The notes under the pieces were generated by a model. That model was not told the DNA's origin. It saw only the letters and a list, made by a program, of their open reading frames with translations, and ran no database searches. This document shows positions 50,487-59,454 of a stretch of 64,000 nucleotides of DNA, one piece after another. The position numbers were made by a program, and so were the translations under genes. The stretch is from HGM11368 sp051883415 (GTDB lineage: Bacteria > Bacillota > Clostridia > Christensenellales > UBA3700). Each line of letters starts with the position of its first letter. Positions within the stretch are counted from its first letter, which is position 1. The stretch is taken from the NCBI GenBank assembly GCA_051883415.1, contig JBJETR010000041.1:52210-116209 (forward strand), written 5' to 3'.

Positions 50487-51695
50487 TTACAACGATTGGA
50501 CAATCTCTTTGGTTTCTCTTGCGATGACCAATTCTTCATTAGTAGGGATAACCAATACCTTGACCTTACTCTCAGGCTTGGACAAGTCGCAGAAGTTACC
50601 TCTCGCCTCGCCGGACTTATTCTTTTCTTGGTCAAATGCAATACCCAAAAATTCGGTGTTTTGCATTATAAGTTCTCTAAACTCCCAACTGTTCTCACCG
50701 ATTCCGCCGGTAAATACCACACAGTCGAGACCGTTCATAGCCACGGCGTAAGAACCGATAAACTTTTGGACTTGATAAGCGAACATATCCTTAGCAAGCT
50801 GAGCTCTCTCATTGCCTTCGGCGGCGGCAGCACAGAGGATACGTGCGTCCGAGTTAACACCGCTAACGCCCAAAAAACCACTCTTTTTGTTGAGATAATC
50901 GGTAGTTTCTTTGAGGCTCATACCGGTATTGTCGGCAATCATTTCTACTACGGCTGGATCGATATCACCGCATCTGGTGCCCATCATCACGCCTGCCATA
51001 GGAGTCATACCCATAGAGGTATCTACGCATTTTCCATCCTTGACAGCGGAGATAGAGCTACCGTTGCCGAGGTGGCAAGTAACTATCTTACTGCAAGGCA
51101 ATCCCTTAGAGGTGAGATAATTGATTGCTTCACCCGACACGAACTTGTGCGAAGTGCCGTGAAAGCCGTATCTTCTAATTTGATATTTTTCGTATATTTC
51201 GTAAGGAATGCCGTACATCTTTGCCTTCTTTGGCATGGTGCTGTGGAAAGCAGTATCGAATACAGCCACGTTAGGTACTTTTGGCAAAATACTCTTGCAC
51301 AGTTGTATGCACGCAATGTTGGCAGGGTTGTGCAAAGGAGCAAGGTGTGCCACCGATTGCAACTTCTTAATCTCCTCGTCGCCTACGTAAACGGAAGAAT
51401 CAAATTCCTCTCCGCAATGCACTACTCTATGTCCTATTGCCCCGATTTCCTCTACACTGTCAATCACTCCGTAGTCCTTATTGACAAGGCAATCTATCAA
51501 GAGATTGAACGCTTTGGTGTGATCGTTGATAGTATCTTCGATGACCACCTTTTGGTCGCCGTACCTGTGGGTTATCAAAGAACCTTCCAGACCTATTTTT
51601 TCTACCACGCCTTTGCATAGCACGGTTTCGGTTTCCATCTCGATGAGTTGGTATTTGAGAGAAGAACTACCTGCGTTGACTACCAATACTTTCAT
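50487..51695 (-). CDS. ackA: Acetate kinase
   Basis: A 402-residue ASKHA-fold kinase that makes ATP from acetyl-phosphate during fermentation. The start MKVLVVNAGSSSLKYQL, RYGFHGTSH, GNGSS and DCVVFTGGIGENS are conserved. Normal length. AAGGAGTG precedes the ATG, 10 bp after pta, with which it forms the acetate pathway. Confidence 0.97.
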   Translation of the reverse strand: MKVLVVNAGSSSLKYQLIEMETETVLCKGVVEKIGLEGSLITHRYGDQKVVIEDTINDHTKAFNLLIDCLVNKDYGVIDSVEEIGAIGHRVVHCGEEFDSSVYVGDEEIKKLQSVAHLAPLHNPANIACIQLCKSILPKVPNVAVFDTAFHSTMPKKAKMYGIPYEIYEKYQIRRYGFHGTSHKFVSGEAINYLTSKGLPCSKIVTCHLGNGSSISAVKDGKCVDTSMGMTPMAGVMMGTRCGDIDPAVVEMIADNTGMSLKETTDYLNKKSGFLGVSGVNSDARILCAAAAEGNERAQLAKDMFAYQVQKFIGSYAVAMNGLDCVVFTGGIGENSWEFRELIMQNTEFLGIAFDQEKNKSGEARGNFCDLSKPESKVKVLVIPTNEELVIARETKEIVQSL

Positions 51696-51705
51696 ATTAC
51701 ACTCC

Positions 51706-52701
51706 TTAGTTTTGACTTGCCTGAACGGCGGTGATAGCCACTACGGCTACGATATCCTCGCTTACGCATCCGCGGGAGAGGTCGTTGACAGGTTTTGCAA
51801 ATCCTTGGCAGATAGGTCCTATTGCTTCGGCTCCGCTAAATCTTTGGGTTAGTTTGTAACCGATATTTCCCGCTTCGAGGGATGGAAAGATAAACACGTT
51901 GGCTTGTCCCGCAACCTTACTTCCCGGTGCTTTGAGCTGTCCGACCGATGGCACGATAGCGGCGTCTACTTGCAAATCTCCGTCCACCTCTATCTCCGGC
52001 GCCCTCTCTTGCACAAGACGAGTAGCCTCAACCACCTTGTCAACGTTAGGGTGTTTTGCACTGCCCTTGGTCGAGAATGATAGCATTGCCACCTTAGGCT
52101 CTTCTATTCCCGCCAAAGCCTTAGCCGTAGCAGTAGAAGATATTGCTATGTCGGCAAGTTGCTCTTCCGTCGGATCTATGTTGACCGCACAGTCACCGAA
52201 CACCATAATATCCTTGTCCTTGTATGGGGTATTCTCAAACGACATCAAAAATACACTGCTCACCGTCTTAGTTCCCGGTTTGGTCTTGACGATGGTTAGT
52301 CCACTCTTAAGCACGTTGCCCGTAGAGTTGATTGCACCCGCAACCATACCGTCGGCTAAGCCTTTGCGAGTCATCATTGCGCCGTAGTTAAGATTTTTTC
52401 TCATCTCCACTCTTGCTTGCTCCAAAGTCATACCTTTGGCTTTGCGCAACTCGTACAATTCGTTGGCAAAGTCTTCGATATCGGCAGTCATAGGATTGAC
52501 TACTTGCATTCCGCTAAAGTCCACACCTTGATATTTAGCCTTAAGTTGTTCTTCGTCCGCAAGCAAAATAATTTTTGCAATGCCTTGTTCGGTAATGATT
52601 TGTGCCGCTTTGACGGTTCTTGGTTCGTCACCTTCCGCCAAAACTATCGTTTTGCCCAAAGTCTTGGCTTTGGCGATGATTGAGTCGATAATCTTGCTCA
52701 T
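51706..52701 (-). CDS. pta: Phosphate acetyltransferase
   Basis: A 331-residue enzyme turning acetyl-CoA and phosphate into acetyl-phosphate. ILLADEEQL and the C-terminal VFIFPSLEAGNIGYKL, PICQGFAKPVNDLSRG blocks identify the short (Clostridium-type) Pta without a DRTGG domain. The start is put at MSKIIDS with GGGGGAAG upstream; the track to an earlier Met has no ribosome binding site. Confidence 0.96.
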   Translation of the reverse strand: MSKIIDSIIAKAKTLGKTIVLAEGDEPRTVKAAQIITEQGIAKIILLADEEQLKAKYQGVDFSGMQVVNPMTADIEDFANELYELRKAKGMTLEQARVEMRKNLNYGAMMTRKGLADGMVAGAINSTGNVLKSGLTIVKTKPGTKTVSSVFLMSFENTPYKDKDIMVFGDCAVNIDPTEEQLADIAISSTATAKALAGIEEPKVAMLSFSTKGSAKHPNVDKVVEATRLVQERAPEIEVDGDLQVDAAIVPSVGQLKAPGSKVAGQANVFIFPSLEAGNIGYKLTQRFSGAEAIGPICQGFAKPVNDLSRGCVSEDIVAVVAITAVQASQN

Positions 52702-52763
52702 ACTTCCCCCTGATAATTGCTTTATTTTTTGTAAAAAATCATCTATAATGATATCACAAACCA

Positions 52764-52792
52764 ATTATACAACTAAGATTGGTCATTGTAAA
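52764..52792 (-). promoter_or_regulatory. Promoter of pta-ackA
   Basis: TTTACA (52787-52792), 17-bp spacer, TATAAT (52764-52769), on the minus strand. Confidence 0.8.
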
Positions 52793-52820
52793 GTAATACA
52801 AATAAAAAAGGCGGGTTTTT

Positions 52821-53963
52821 ATGTCCCATTGTTTCATAATTTGCGAATACAATCCGCTCCACAGCGGACACGCATACCACATACGCCAAGCCAAAGAGGC
52901 GACGGGCGGTGACGTTATTTGCATTATGAGCGGGGACGTCGTACAGCGTGGCGAGTTGGCGGTGGCAGACAAATACACCCGTGCCGAGTGGGCTATACGA
53001 GCGGGTGCCGATATGGTAGTGGAATTGCCTGCCGTATATAGTCAAACCCCCGCCGAGCTCTTTGCCCTCGGTGCTATCAAGGTTATCTCGCATTTTAATC
53101 AGCCTTCTTACCTTTGCTTCGGCTGTGAGAATCCCGACGTCGATTCAATCACAAGGCTTGCCGATATTTTGACGGACAACCGACAAGTCGATACCCTCAC
53201 CCAAAGCAATCTCTCGCAAGGTCTATCCTATCCGCAAGCATATTCTCTTGCGGTACGCAAGGCGTGCAAAACAAGCGATAACGACGACTTGGCTAGTCTA
53301 CTCGATAGCCCCAACAATCTCCTTGCGATAGAATATATCAAGGCAATCAATAAGCTCGAGCTTGATATTACCCCTATCGCAATCAAGCGTCAAGGCGGTT
53401 ACAACGACCTATCCGTTGCGGGAGAGTTTGCTTCCGCTACGGCAATTCGTAACAACCTTGACAACAAAGAAATCCTACAAAAGTATTGTCCCCCTTACGT
53501 AGCCGATTGCTTGCAAAATTATATCGATTGCGACGATAGACTTTATTCCCTTCTTTCCTACCAGCTACCACGCCAAGACCTTAGCAAAATATGCGGCGTC
53601 AAAGAAGGAATTGACAACAGAATACTTCAAAAACTCGATACGTGCCACGATTTTTCAAGTTTTTTGCAAGCCGTCAAGACCAAGCGCTACCCTATGGCGT
53701 ATATCAAAAGATTACTGCTCAACGCCCTTACTTACAACACGTTGACCTACGATGAGCTCAAAAGTCAAGCTGTCGAATACGTCAACGTTCTGGCAATCAA
53801 AGAAGACAAAAAATCACTTCTTTCGCTCTTCGATTGTGCAGTCACTACCAAACAAAGCGACGCCTATCGTTTAGAAAAAAGCGACGTTCAACGTAATGCC
53901 GACTTGCTCTTTGCCAGCGTAAAATATCATTATTCCTCGGTGATGTCGATAGTCAAATCTTAG
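52821..53963 (+). CDS. tmcAL: tRNA(Met) cytidine acetate ligase
   Basis: A 380-residue nucleotidyltransferase-fold enzyme (YlbM) that makes ac4C34 of elongator tRNA-Met from acetate and ATP. CEYNPLHSGHAYHI gives the HxGH site, followed by GDVVQRGELA and KYTRAEWAIRAGADMVVELP. In the genome it faces pta-ackA, whose pathway makes acetate. The ribosome binding site is poor (AAGGCGGG 6 bases before the ATG). Confidence 0.94.
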   Translation: MSHCFIICEYNPLHSGHAYHIRQAKEATGGDVICIMSGDVVQRGELAVADKYTRAEWAIRAGADMVVELPAVYSQTPAELFALGAIKVISHFNQPSYLCFGCENPDVDSITRLADILTDNRQVDTLTQSNLSQGLSYPQAYSLAVRKACKTSDNDDLASLLDSPNNLLAIEYIKAINKLELDITPIAIKRQGGYNDLSVAGEFASATAIRNNLDNKEILQKYCPPYVADCLQNYIDCDDRLYSLLSYQLPRQDLSKICGVKEGIDNRILQKLDTCHDFSSFLQAVKTKRYPMAYIKRLLLNALTYNTLTYDELKSQAVEYVNVLAIKEDKKSLLSLFDCAVTTKQSDAYRLEKSDVQRNADLLFASVKYHYSSVMSIVKS

Positions 53964-54061
53964 CATTGTCGCTTATCGAGCATCTAAATTGTATACATAG
54001 CTATCATCAATTGCCAAAAACTCCCTAATCGCACGCTCTATATAATCTATCGATTGTTTCG

Positions 54062-54090
54062 TTATTAAACTAATCCCAATCTAATATAAT
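54062..54090 (+). promoter_or_regulatory. Promoter near ylbJ start
   Basis: TATAAT at 54085-54090 with a weak -35 TTATTA at 54062-54067. Only 5 bases separate the -10 from the ATG at 54096. Confidence 0.5.
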
Positions 54091-54095
54091 CTAAT

Positions 54096-55085
54096 ATGGA
54101 GCGCAGTATCAATCTCAAAAAAGCCCTGCCCCTATCGTTGGTTGCGGGCTTTTTTATTACCTTTCTCGTAATCAATCCTTCACGCTATATAGCGTCGGTA
54201 TCGCGTAGTTTGATACTCTTTGCCAAGGCGGTGTTGCCGTCACTCTTTCCCTTTTTGTTTTTCTCAGGCTTACTCACTTGCGTGGGTGGCGGGTATTTGC
54301 TCGGGGTAGTATTCGCCAAGCCCGTATCAAAAGTTTTTCACGCTCCGCCTATCAGCGGCTACGTTATGATTCTGAGTCTTGTCAGCGGGTATCCTATGGG
54401 GAGCAAAATAATATGCAACCTGTATCAGTCGGGCATGCTTACGAGAGAGGACGCCAAGCATATCACTGCATTTTGCTCCACGTCGGGGCCCTTGTTTATA
54501 CTCGGCACGGTGGGTGCAACGCTCTTCCAATCTCCATATCTAGGGTGGGTTTTACTATCGTGTCACGTGCTAGGCGCACTTATCAACGGCATAATGTTTA
54601 GACCAAAAAAGCAAACTTTTTCGCCTATTTTGCCTACCGTGCAATCGGTAGACTCACTCCTTGACGCATGCATCAAAAATAGCGTCACCACCATACTTGC
54701 CATAGGCGGATATATCACCATTTTCGGCATGATTGGCGACGTTTTGGTAGACGTGGGATTGGTGGATTTGACTAGCAAAATTCTCGGCTTTATTCTCCGT
54801 CCTCTCGGTGCGACCGATAGTTTATGCTACGGAGTTGCACTATCTTTTATAGAACTCACTCGAGGCTTTGACTATATAGCTCATGCGGGTATAAAAACAA
54901 CGACAGCCCTGCCGTATTTGGCGGGACTGTTGTCTTTGGGCGGTGCTTGTATCACCTTTCAATCTATGAGTTTTTTGAGCAAATGCGGTATCTCGGCAAG
55001 ATACTATATACTTACCAAGTTATCTCAATCCATTGTAACGTTTGGCTTGGCTATGCTCACCTGTCTTGCCGTCAATTTCGGTTGA
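54096..55085 (+). CDS. ylbJ: YlbJ-like sporulation membrane protein
   Basis: A 329-residue protein with about nine helices and the nucleoside-recognition (Gate) domain pattern: VLPSLFPFLFFSGLL, MILSLVSGYPMGSKII, FCSTSGPLFILGTVG. YlbJ belongs to a spore-formation gene set in Bacillus and Clostridia. There is no Shine-Dalgarno sequence before the ATG and the -10 box is very near, so a leaderless message is likely. It sits next to rsmD-coaD as in Bacillus (ylbH-coaD-ylbJ). Its 3' end overlaps the converging gene by 14 bp. Confidence 0.9.
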   Translation: MERSINLKKALPLSLVAGFFITFLVINPSRYIASVSRSLILFAKAVLPSLFPFLFFSGLLTCVGGGYLLGVVFAKPVSKVFHAPPISGYVMILSLVSGYPMGSKIICNLYQSGMLTREDAKHITAFCSTSGPLFILGTVGATLFQSPYLGWVLLSCHVLGALINGIMFRPKKQTFSPILPTVQSVDSLLDACIKNSVTTILAIGGYITIFGMIGDVLVDVGLVDLTSKILGFILRPLGATDSLCYGVALSFIELTRGFDYIAHAGIKTTTALPYLAGLLSLGGACITFQSMSFLSKCGISARYYILTKLSQSIVTFGLAMLTCLAVNFG

Positions 55086-55548
55086 TAGGTTCACTCATCA
55101 GTCTATACAATTCTTGTTTTCTTGCCGACACGTCTTCTAGAGTTTGTCTGAGATAGTACTCTGTGCCGTTCATCACGTTGGCAATTTGTTTATAACTTTG
55201 GTCGATGACTCCGTTTGCATAAGCCGTTGCATCGTCCACAATCTTTTGTGCTTGTTCTCTGGCTTGGACGATTATCTCATTTTCGCCGAGCATACGATTG
55301 GCTTCTCTCTCTGCGTTAGCAAGAATATCTCTTGCTGCACGATTGGCGTCCTCAATCAAAGCATCTCTCTGACCGATAATCACTCTTGCTTCGGCGATAG
55401 AATCGGGTAAAGCTTCTTTGACCGCCGCAATGATATCGAGGGCGTTCATATCGTCTATAATTCTACCGTTGCCGATAAGAGGCTTTTTGCCTAGTCTTAT
55501 CATCTCAGCCAATTTGTCAAGCATAACTTCGATATTGTTGTTATTCAT
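55072..55548 (-). CDS. Coiled-coil protein (DivIVA/ATP synthase b-like)
   Basis: A 158-residue protein, almost all helix, with a central coiled coil (RDALIEDANRAARDILANAEREANRML) resembling DivIVA tails or ATP-synthase b subunits. Similar proteins follow coaD in many clostridia and are often named ATPase without evidence. It may be linked to cell pole or division. It overlaps the rsmD-coaD gene by 8 bp, thus co-translated. Confidence 0.75.
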   Translation of the reverse strand: MNNNNIEVMLDKLAEMIRLGKKPLIGNGRIIDDMNALDIIAAVKEALPDSIAEARVIIGQRDALIEDANRAARDILANAEREANRMLGENEIIVQAREQAQKIVDDATAYANGVIDQSYKQIANVMNGTEYYLRQTLEDVSARKQELYRLMSEPINRN

Positions 55549-56551
55549 ACTTTTCTCCCAATATTTTTTCTATAGTTTTGATACAACCGTCAGGGACGAG
55601 TCCTCTCAGTGACGTTTTGCTTTTTAGCATATCTCTTACAACGCTAGACGATACGTCTATCAAGTTATTCGACTTGTACAGCGTCGTTTTGACGCCTCCG
55701 TGCGACTCGTTATACTCGCTCATATATTTCTCGTAGGCGTAGTCCTTATCGTCGCGATAGCCCCTTACGATATTGCTTATATTGTGACTATTACAATATT
55801 CAAAAACCATTCCGCCGTAGTCGTCGACTCTCACGTTAAGGTTATTCTCCAATGCTTTCTCTACTATTTGTCTACGCTCGCCTCTATCAAAGAGATAATT
55901 TTTGTCGGGATTGTCAGCCACCAAAACCACCACTTTGTCCCACTCTTGCAAGGCCTCTTCGACCAGCCACGTGTGTCCTTTGGTAATCGGATCAAAGCTA
56001 CCCGGTATTAGCGCAATCTTGTTGGTACGAGCGATAAAGTCCACAATTATGCTTCCGTATTTTTTGCGTTTAGCTATCCACCACTCGTCCGTCAAGGTGT
56101 ATTTCTTGTCCTTGTCGTGCTCGTAAATGATATATCCGCCATCTTTTAGCAGGTCTTTTTCCACAACGATTGAACAAATATCCCCTATATAATCCGTCTT
56201 ATACGGCGGATCAACAAATATAAAGTCTTGTTTGTGGGCACTTCTCAACGCACTCTCAAAGTCGCTGTTGACGACTCGATAATCATCCTTGATACCTGCA
56301 AGATTTCTTTGTGTGAGTGCAATACTCGTCTTGCTTTTGTCGACGAAGGTCACTTGCTTTGCTCCTCTCGACAATGCCTCTATGCCCATACCGCCACTAC
56401 CGCAAAACAAGTCCAAAAAGCAACTTCCCGCCACGTCGAATTGAATGGTATTGAAGATATTTTCCTTGACCATATCGCTAGTCGGTCTGACGTCGTTGCC
56501 CTTGGGCGATTCTATCTTTTTTCCACGGTATTTTCCGCTGACAACTCTCAT
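55541..56551 (-). CDS. Fused RsmD-CoaD: 16S rRNA m2G966 methyltransferase and phosphopantetheine adenylyltransferase
   Basis: One 336-residue frame spans two enzymes that are usually separate neighbours. Residues 1-172 are RsmD: MRVVSGKYRGKKI, FCGSGGMGIEALSRGA (SAM loop) and the catalytic VDPPY. Residues about 175-336 are CoaD: ALIPGSFDPITKGH with the catalytic His, DRGERRQIVEKAL, IVRGYRDDKDYAYE, and the VSSSVVRDM end. The two join through FIARTNK with no stop or start between. CoaD is complete in length. It overlaps the MTHFS gene by 4 bp. Confidence 0.93.
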   Translation of the reverse strand: MRVVSGKYRGKKIESPKGNDVRPTSDMVKENIFNTIQFDVAGSCFLDLFCGSGGMGIEALSRGAKQVTFVDKSKTSIALTQRNLAGIKDDYRVVNSDFESALRSAHKQDFIFVDPPYKTDYIGDICSIVVEKDLLKDGGYIIYEHDKDKKYTLTDEWWIAKRKKYGSIIVDFIARTNKIALIPGSFDPITKGHTWLVEEALQEWDKVVVLVADNPDKNYLFDRGERRQIVEKALENNLNVRVDDYGGMVFEYCNSHNISNIVRGYRDDKDYAYEKYMSEYNESHGGVKTTLYKSNNLIDVSSSVVRDMLKSKTSLRGLVPDGCIKTIEKILGEKYE

Positions 56552-57087
56552 TTTACAATTTCCTTATCGGTGACGATATAATTCATTTTTTTATCCCACG
56601 GCTCGGCAATAATCTCGTCTACCATTTGGCAATCGAAGCAAAGCCCCACCTTGATACAATCGCACTTGTCGAAGAACCTGTCGTAGTAACCCTTGCCCTT
56701 GCCTAAACGGTTAAGTCGTCTATCTCCGGCGAGCATTGGCGTAATGCAAAGGTCTATGTCCACTTGCTCGGGGAATAATTCTTGTCCCTTTGGCTCGCTT
56801 ATTCCGTAGTCGCCTATCTCGTACCGAGTATTCTCGTCCACTTGCACGAGGAGCATATCTTCACCACGCACTACGGGCAAGTATACGATGGCTTTACCTA
56901 CAAAGTGTTTTATCAGTTGGCAAGTTGCCACCTCGCTATCCAAAGCGTTGTATATGCACACCGACCTTGGTTCGAACCCCAAAGACAGCAAGTTGCTTGT
57001 CACCCTCTCGCTCGCCGATTTTTTGTCGGCTATACTCATTGCTTTTAGGCGTGCTCTAATCTCTTGGCGCAATTGTTGTTTATTCAT
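56548..57087 (-). CDS. 5-formyltetrahydrofolate cyclo-ligase
   Basis: A 179-residue MTHFS enzyme that converts 5-formyl-THF to methenyl-THF using ATP. GKGKGYYDRFF and PMLAGDRRLNRLG are the key blocks. It overlaps the aconitase-type gene by one base and the rsmD-coaD gene by four, so all are one operon. Confidence 0.93.
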   Translation of the reverse strand: MNKQQLRQEIRARLKAMSIADKKSASERVTSNLLSLGFEPRSVCIYNALDSEVATCQLIKHFVGKAIVYLPVVRGEDMLLVQVDENTRYEIGDYGISEPKGQELFPEQVDIDLCITPMLAGDRRLNRLGKGKGYYDRFFDKCDCIKVGLCFDCQMVDEIIAEPWDKKMNYIVTDKEIVK

Positions 57088-59345
57088 TACAGTTGGCTCT
57101 TGTAATAGTTGATAAGACAGCCTTGCTTGATAATCTCTCTTTCGTCGTCGGTCAAAGCGTCCAATCTTAGAGTTACGTCAATGCTTTGCTCTCCCCTTAC
57201 CACTTTGGCAGGGAACTCTCTGTCGCCATTCATCAATTTTTCTTTGACGTCCTTGACGATGACTATATCTCCTTGTTCAAACTTGTCTTCGCTGACAAAA
57301 GGCAACATACCCCAGTTGATGAGGTTGCTACGATATCTCTTGGTAGCGTATTCTTTGGCGATATTGCACACACCGCCCAGCACTCTTTGGCAGCTTGCGG
57401 CTTGTTCTCTCGCACTGCCGTCACCCGGTTTGATTGCGTACACACCGCTGCCGATAGAGGTAGTACCGTCTAATTGCAAGCCCGATTTAGCTACTGCCTC
57501 TGCGTATTGCTTAGGTAATCCCTTCTCTCTTCTTGAGAGTTCATCGGCATAGATTTCTTTGGCTCTACCCACGTATTTTGGCTCTTTTCTCGATAGAGCA
57601 AACTCCGCAAGTTTGAGCGGATTGCTACGATAGCTCGAAGTTTCGCCCGACGGTATGAGCTCGTCTGTAGTTGTAACGGGATCGTAGATAGCCGCCGCCA
57701 ACTTGACGATAAGATTGTCGGTCAAAGATATAACTTGTGGCCAATCGCAAATATTAGGTCCGTATTCCAACTCTGCCTCGGGTTGAGCCTTGCTCCAACC
57801 GTTGTACACTCTCTTGGCATAGATAGAGCCGTCGTACTCGAAGGTAGGCACGGTGTTGTCGTAGTCGATATCGGTTGCAGCCGTCAAAACGCCACCATTC
57901 AAAGCAGTTGCCGCGATAGAGCGTGCGTCCATAAGCGCAACGGAAGCAATTTGGTTGTTGCCGGGTTTGCTACCTTCTCTACTCTCGAAGTTACGGGTAG
58001 TATGTCTGATAGACAAAGCGTTGTTGGCAGGCACGTCACCCGCGCCGAAGCATGGTCCGCAGAACGCCGATTTGACGTTAGCGCCCGCTTTGACGAGCTC
58101 GGCAATGGCGCCTTTCTTAAGCAAATCGTAGTAGATTGGCGTAGAAGAAGGATATACGTTGAGGGTAAACTTTCCGCTACCCACTGCGCCGTCCTTGAGT
58201 ATACTTGCCGCCTCGATGATATTGTCGTAAGTACCTCCCGCACAACCTGCGATGACGCCTTGCTCTACCATAACCTTGCCGTCCACGATTTTGTCGGTAA
58301 GGCGGAACTTAATCTTAGGGTTGCCTAGTAACTTGTTGCCTTCCTCTTCTACCTGCGACAAGATGTCGTAAGGATTTTCTATCACGTCCTTGAGTGCAAA
58401 CACGTTGCTTGGGTGGAAAGGAAGCGCAATTTGAGGCACAATCTTGTCGAGGTCGACCTCTACTACGCCGTCGTAATATGCCAAGTCGGCAGGCTTGATT
58501 GACTTGTAGTCGTCGAGTCTGCCTCTAACGGCATAATAATTCTTCACCTCAACGTCGTCGGTACGCCAGATAGACGTCAAACACGTCGTTTCGGTAGTCA
58601 TTACGTCAATGCCGTTACGGTATTCTATAGGGAGGTTGGCAATGCCGTCGCCAACGAATTCCATAACCTTATTTTTGACGTAGCCTTTGGAGAAGACTGC
58701 ACCGATAATAGCAAGAGCCACGTCTTGAGGACCTACGCCCTTACGTGGTTTTCCGCTGAGGGATACTGCGATTACGTCGGGATATTTGATGTCATAGGTA
58801 CGACTGAGAAGTTGCTTAACCAGCTCCGGTCCGCCTTCGCCGACAGCCATAGTGCCGAGAGCACCGTATCTGGTGTGGGAGTCGCTACCGAGCAACATCT
58901 TACCGCAACCGCTCATACATTCTCTCATATAGGTATGAATGACGGCTTGATGAGGAGGCACGAAGATTCCGCCGTACTTCTTAGCTGCGCTCAATCCAAA
59001 GACGTGGTCGTCCTCATTGATAGTTCCACCCACTGCGCATAGACTATTGTGGCAGTTGGTGAGCACGTATGGGATAGGAAATTCTTTTAGTCCGCTTGCT
59101 TTGGCGGTCTGGATAATACCCACGTAAGTGATATCGTGCGAAGCTAGTCCGTCGAATTTGATATTTAGCGCACCGTCTTTGGTTGTCTTTGCTCCCACGT
59201 TGTGCGCCGAAAGAATAGAGTAAGCCATAGTACCTTGATAGGCATTCTCCAAAGCTTTGACGTCCAAGCCAAGCCCTTTTACTTGGTCGGCGTCGTAGAA
59301 TTTTCCGCCCACCATATACATACCTTGTTGAGAAAGTTTTATCAT
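57087..59345 (-). CDS. Aconitase-family hydratase
   Basis: A 752-residue aconitase-superfamily protein. Substrate and cluster regions visible: DSHTRYGALGTMAVGEGG, GVIAGCAGGTYDN (first cluster Cys) and FCGPCFGAGDVPANNALS (two Cys), then a swivel domain after about 560. The pattern fits the YbhJ-like hydratase branch rather than the usual aconitase. Citrate-isocitrate conversion is possible but not assured. The start MIKLSQQ has GGAG 6 bases upstream; earlier in-frame starts lack one. Confidence 0.85.
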   Translation of the reverse strand: MIKLSQQGMYMVGGKFYDADQVKGLGLDVKALENAYQGTMAYSILSAHNVGAKTTKDGALNIKFDGLASHDITYVGIIQTAKASGLKEFPIPYVLTNCHNSLCAVGGTINEDDHVFGLSAAKKYGGIFVPPHQAVIHTYMRECMSGCGKMLLGSDSHTRYGALGTMAVGEGGPELVKQLLSRTYDIKYPDVIAVSLSGKPRKGVGPQDVALAIIGAVFSKGYVKNKVMEFVGDGIANLPIEYRNGIDVMTTETTCLTSIWRTDDVEVKNYYAVRGRLDDYKSIKPADLAYYDGVVEVDLDKIVPQIALPFHPSNVFALKDVIENPYDILSQVEEEGNKLLGNPKIKFRLTDKIVDGKVMVEQGVIAGCAGGTYDNIIEAASILKDGAVGSGKFTLNVYPSSTPIYYDLLKKGAIAELVKAGANVKSAFCGPCFGAGDVPANNALSIRHTTRNFESREGSKPGNNQIASVALMDARSIAATALNGGVLTAATDIDYDNTVPTFEYDGSIYAKRVYNGWSKAQPEAELEYGPNICDWPQVISLTDNLIVKLAAAIYDPVTTTDELIPSGETSSYRSNPLKLAEFALSRKEPKYVGRAKEIYADELSRREKGLPKQYAEAVAKSGLQLDGTTSIGSGVYAIKPGDGSAREQAASCQRVLGGVCNIAKEYATKRYRSNLINWGMLPFVSEDKFEQGDIVIVKDVKEKLMNGDREFPAKVVRGEQSIDVTLRLDALTDDEREIIKQGCLINYYKSQL

Positions 59346-59407
59346 AAATAACTCCATATAATTATTGACTTTATAAAAATATATTACAACAAACCTATCC
59401 AAAAATC

Positions 59408-59434
59408 AATAAAAAAGCCCCGAAAAGTCGAGGC
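59408..59434 (-). terminator. Terminator of the DUF2156 gene
   Basis: GCCTCGA, 4-nt loop, TCGGGGC followed by TTTTTTATTG on the minus strand. Confidence 0.85.
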
Positions 59435-59454
59435 AGTTGTTTAGTGATATTTTT

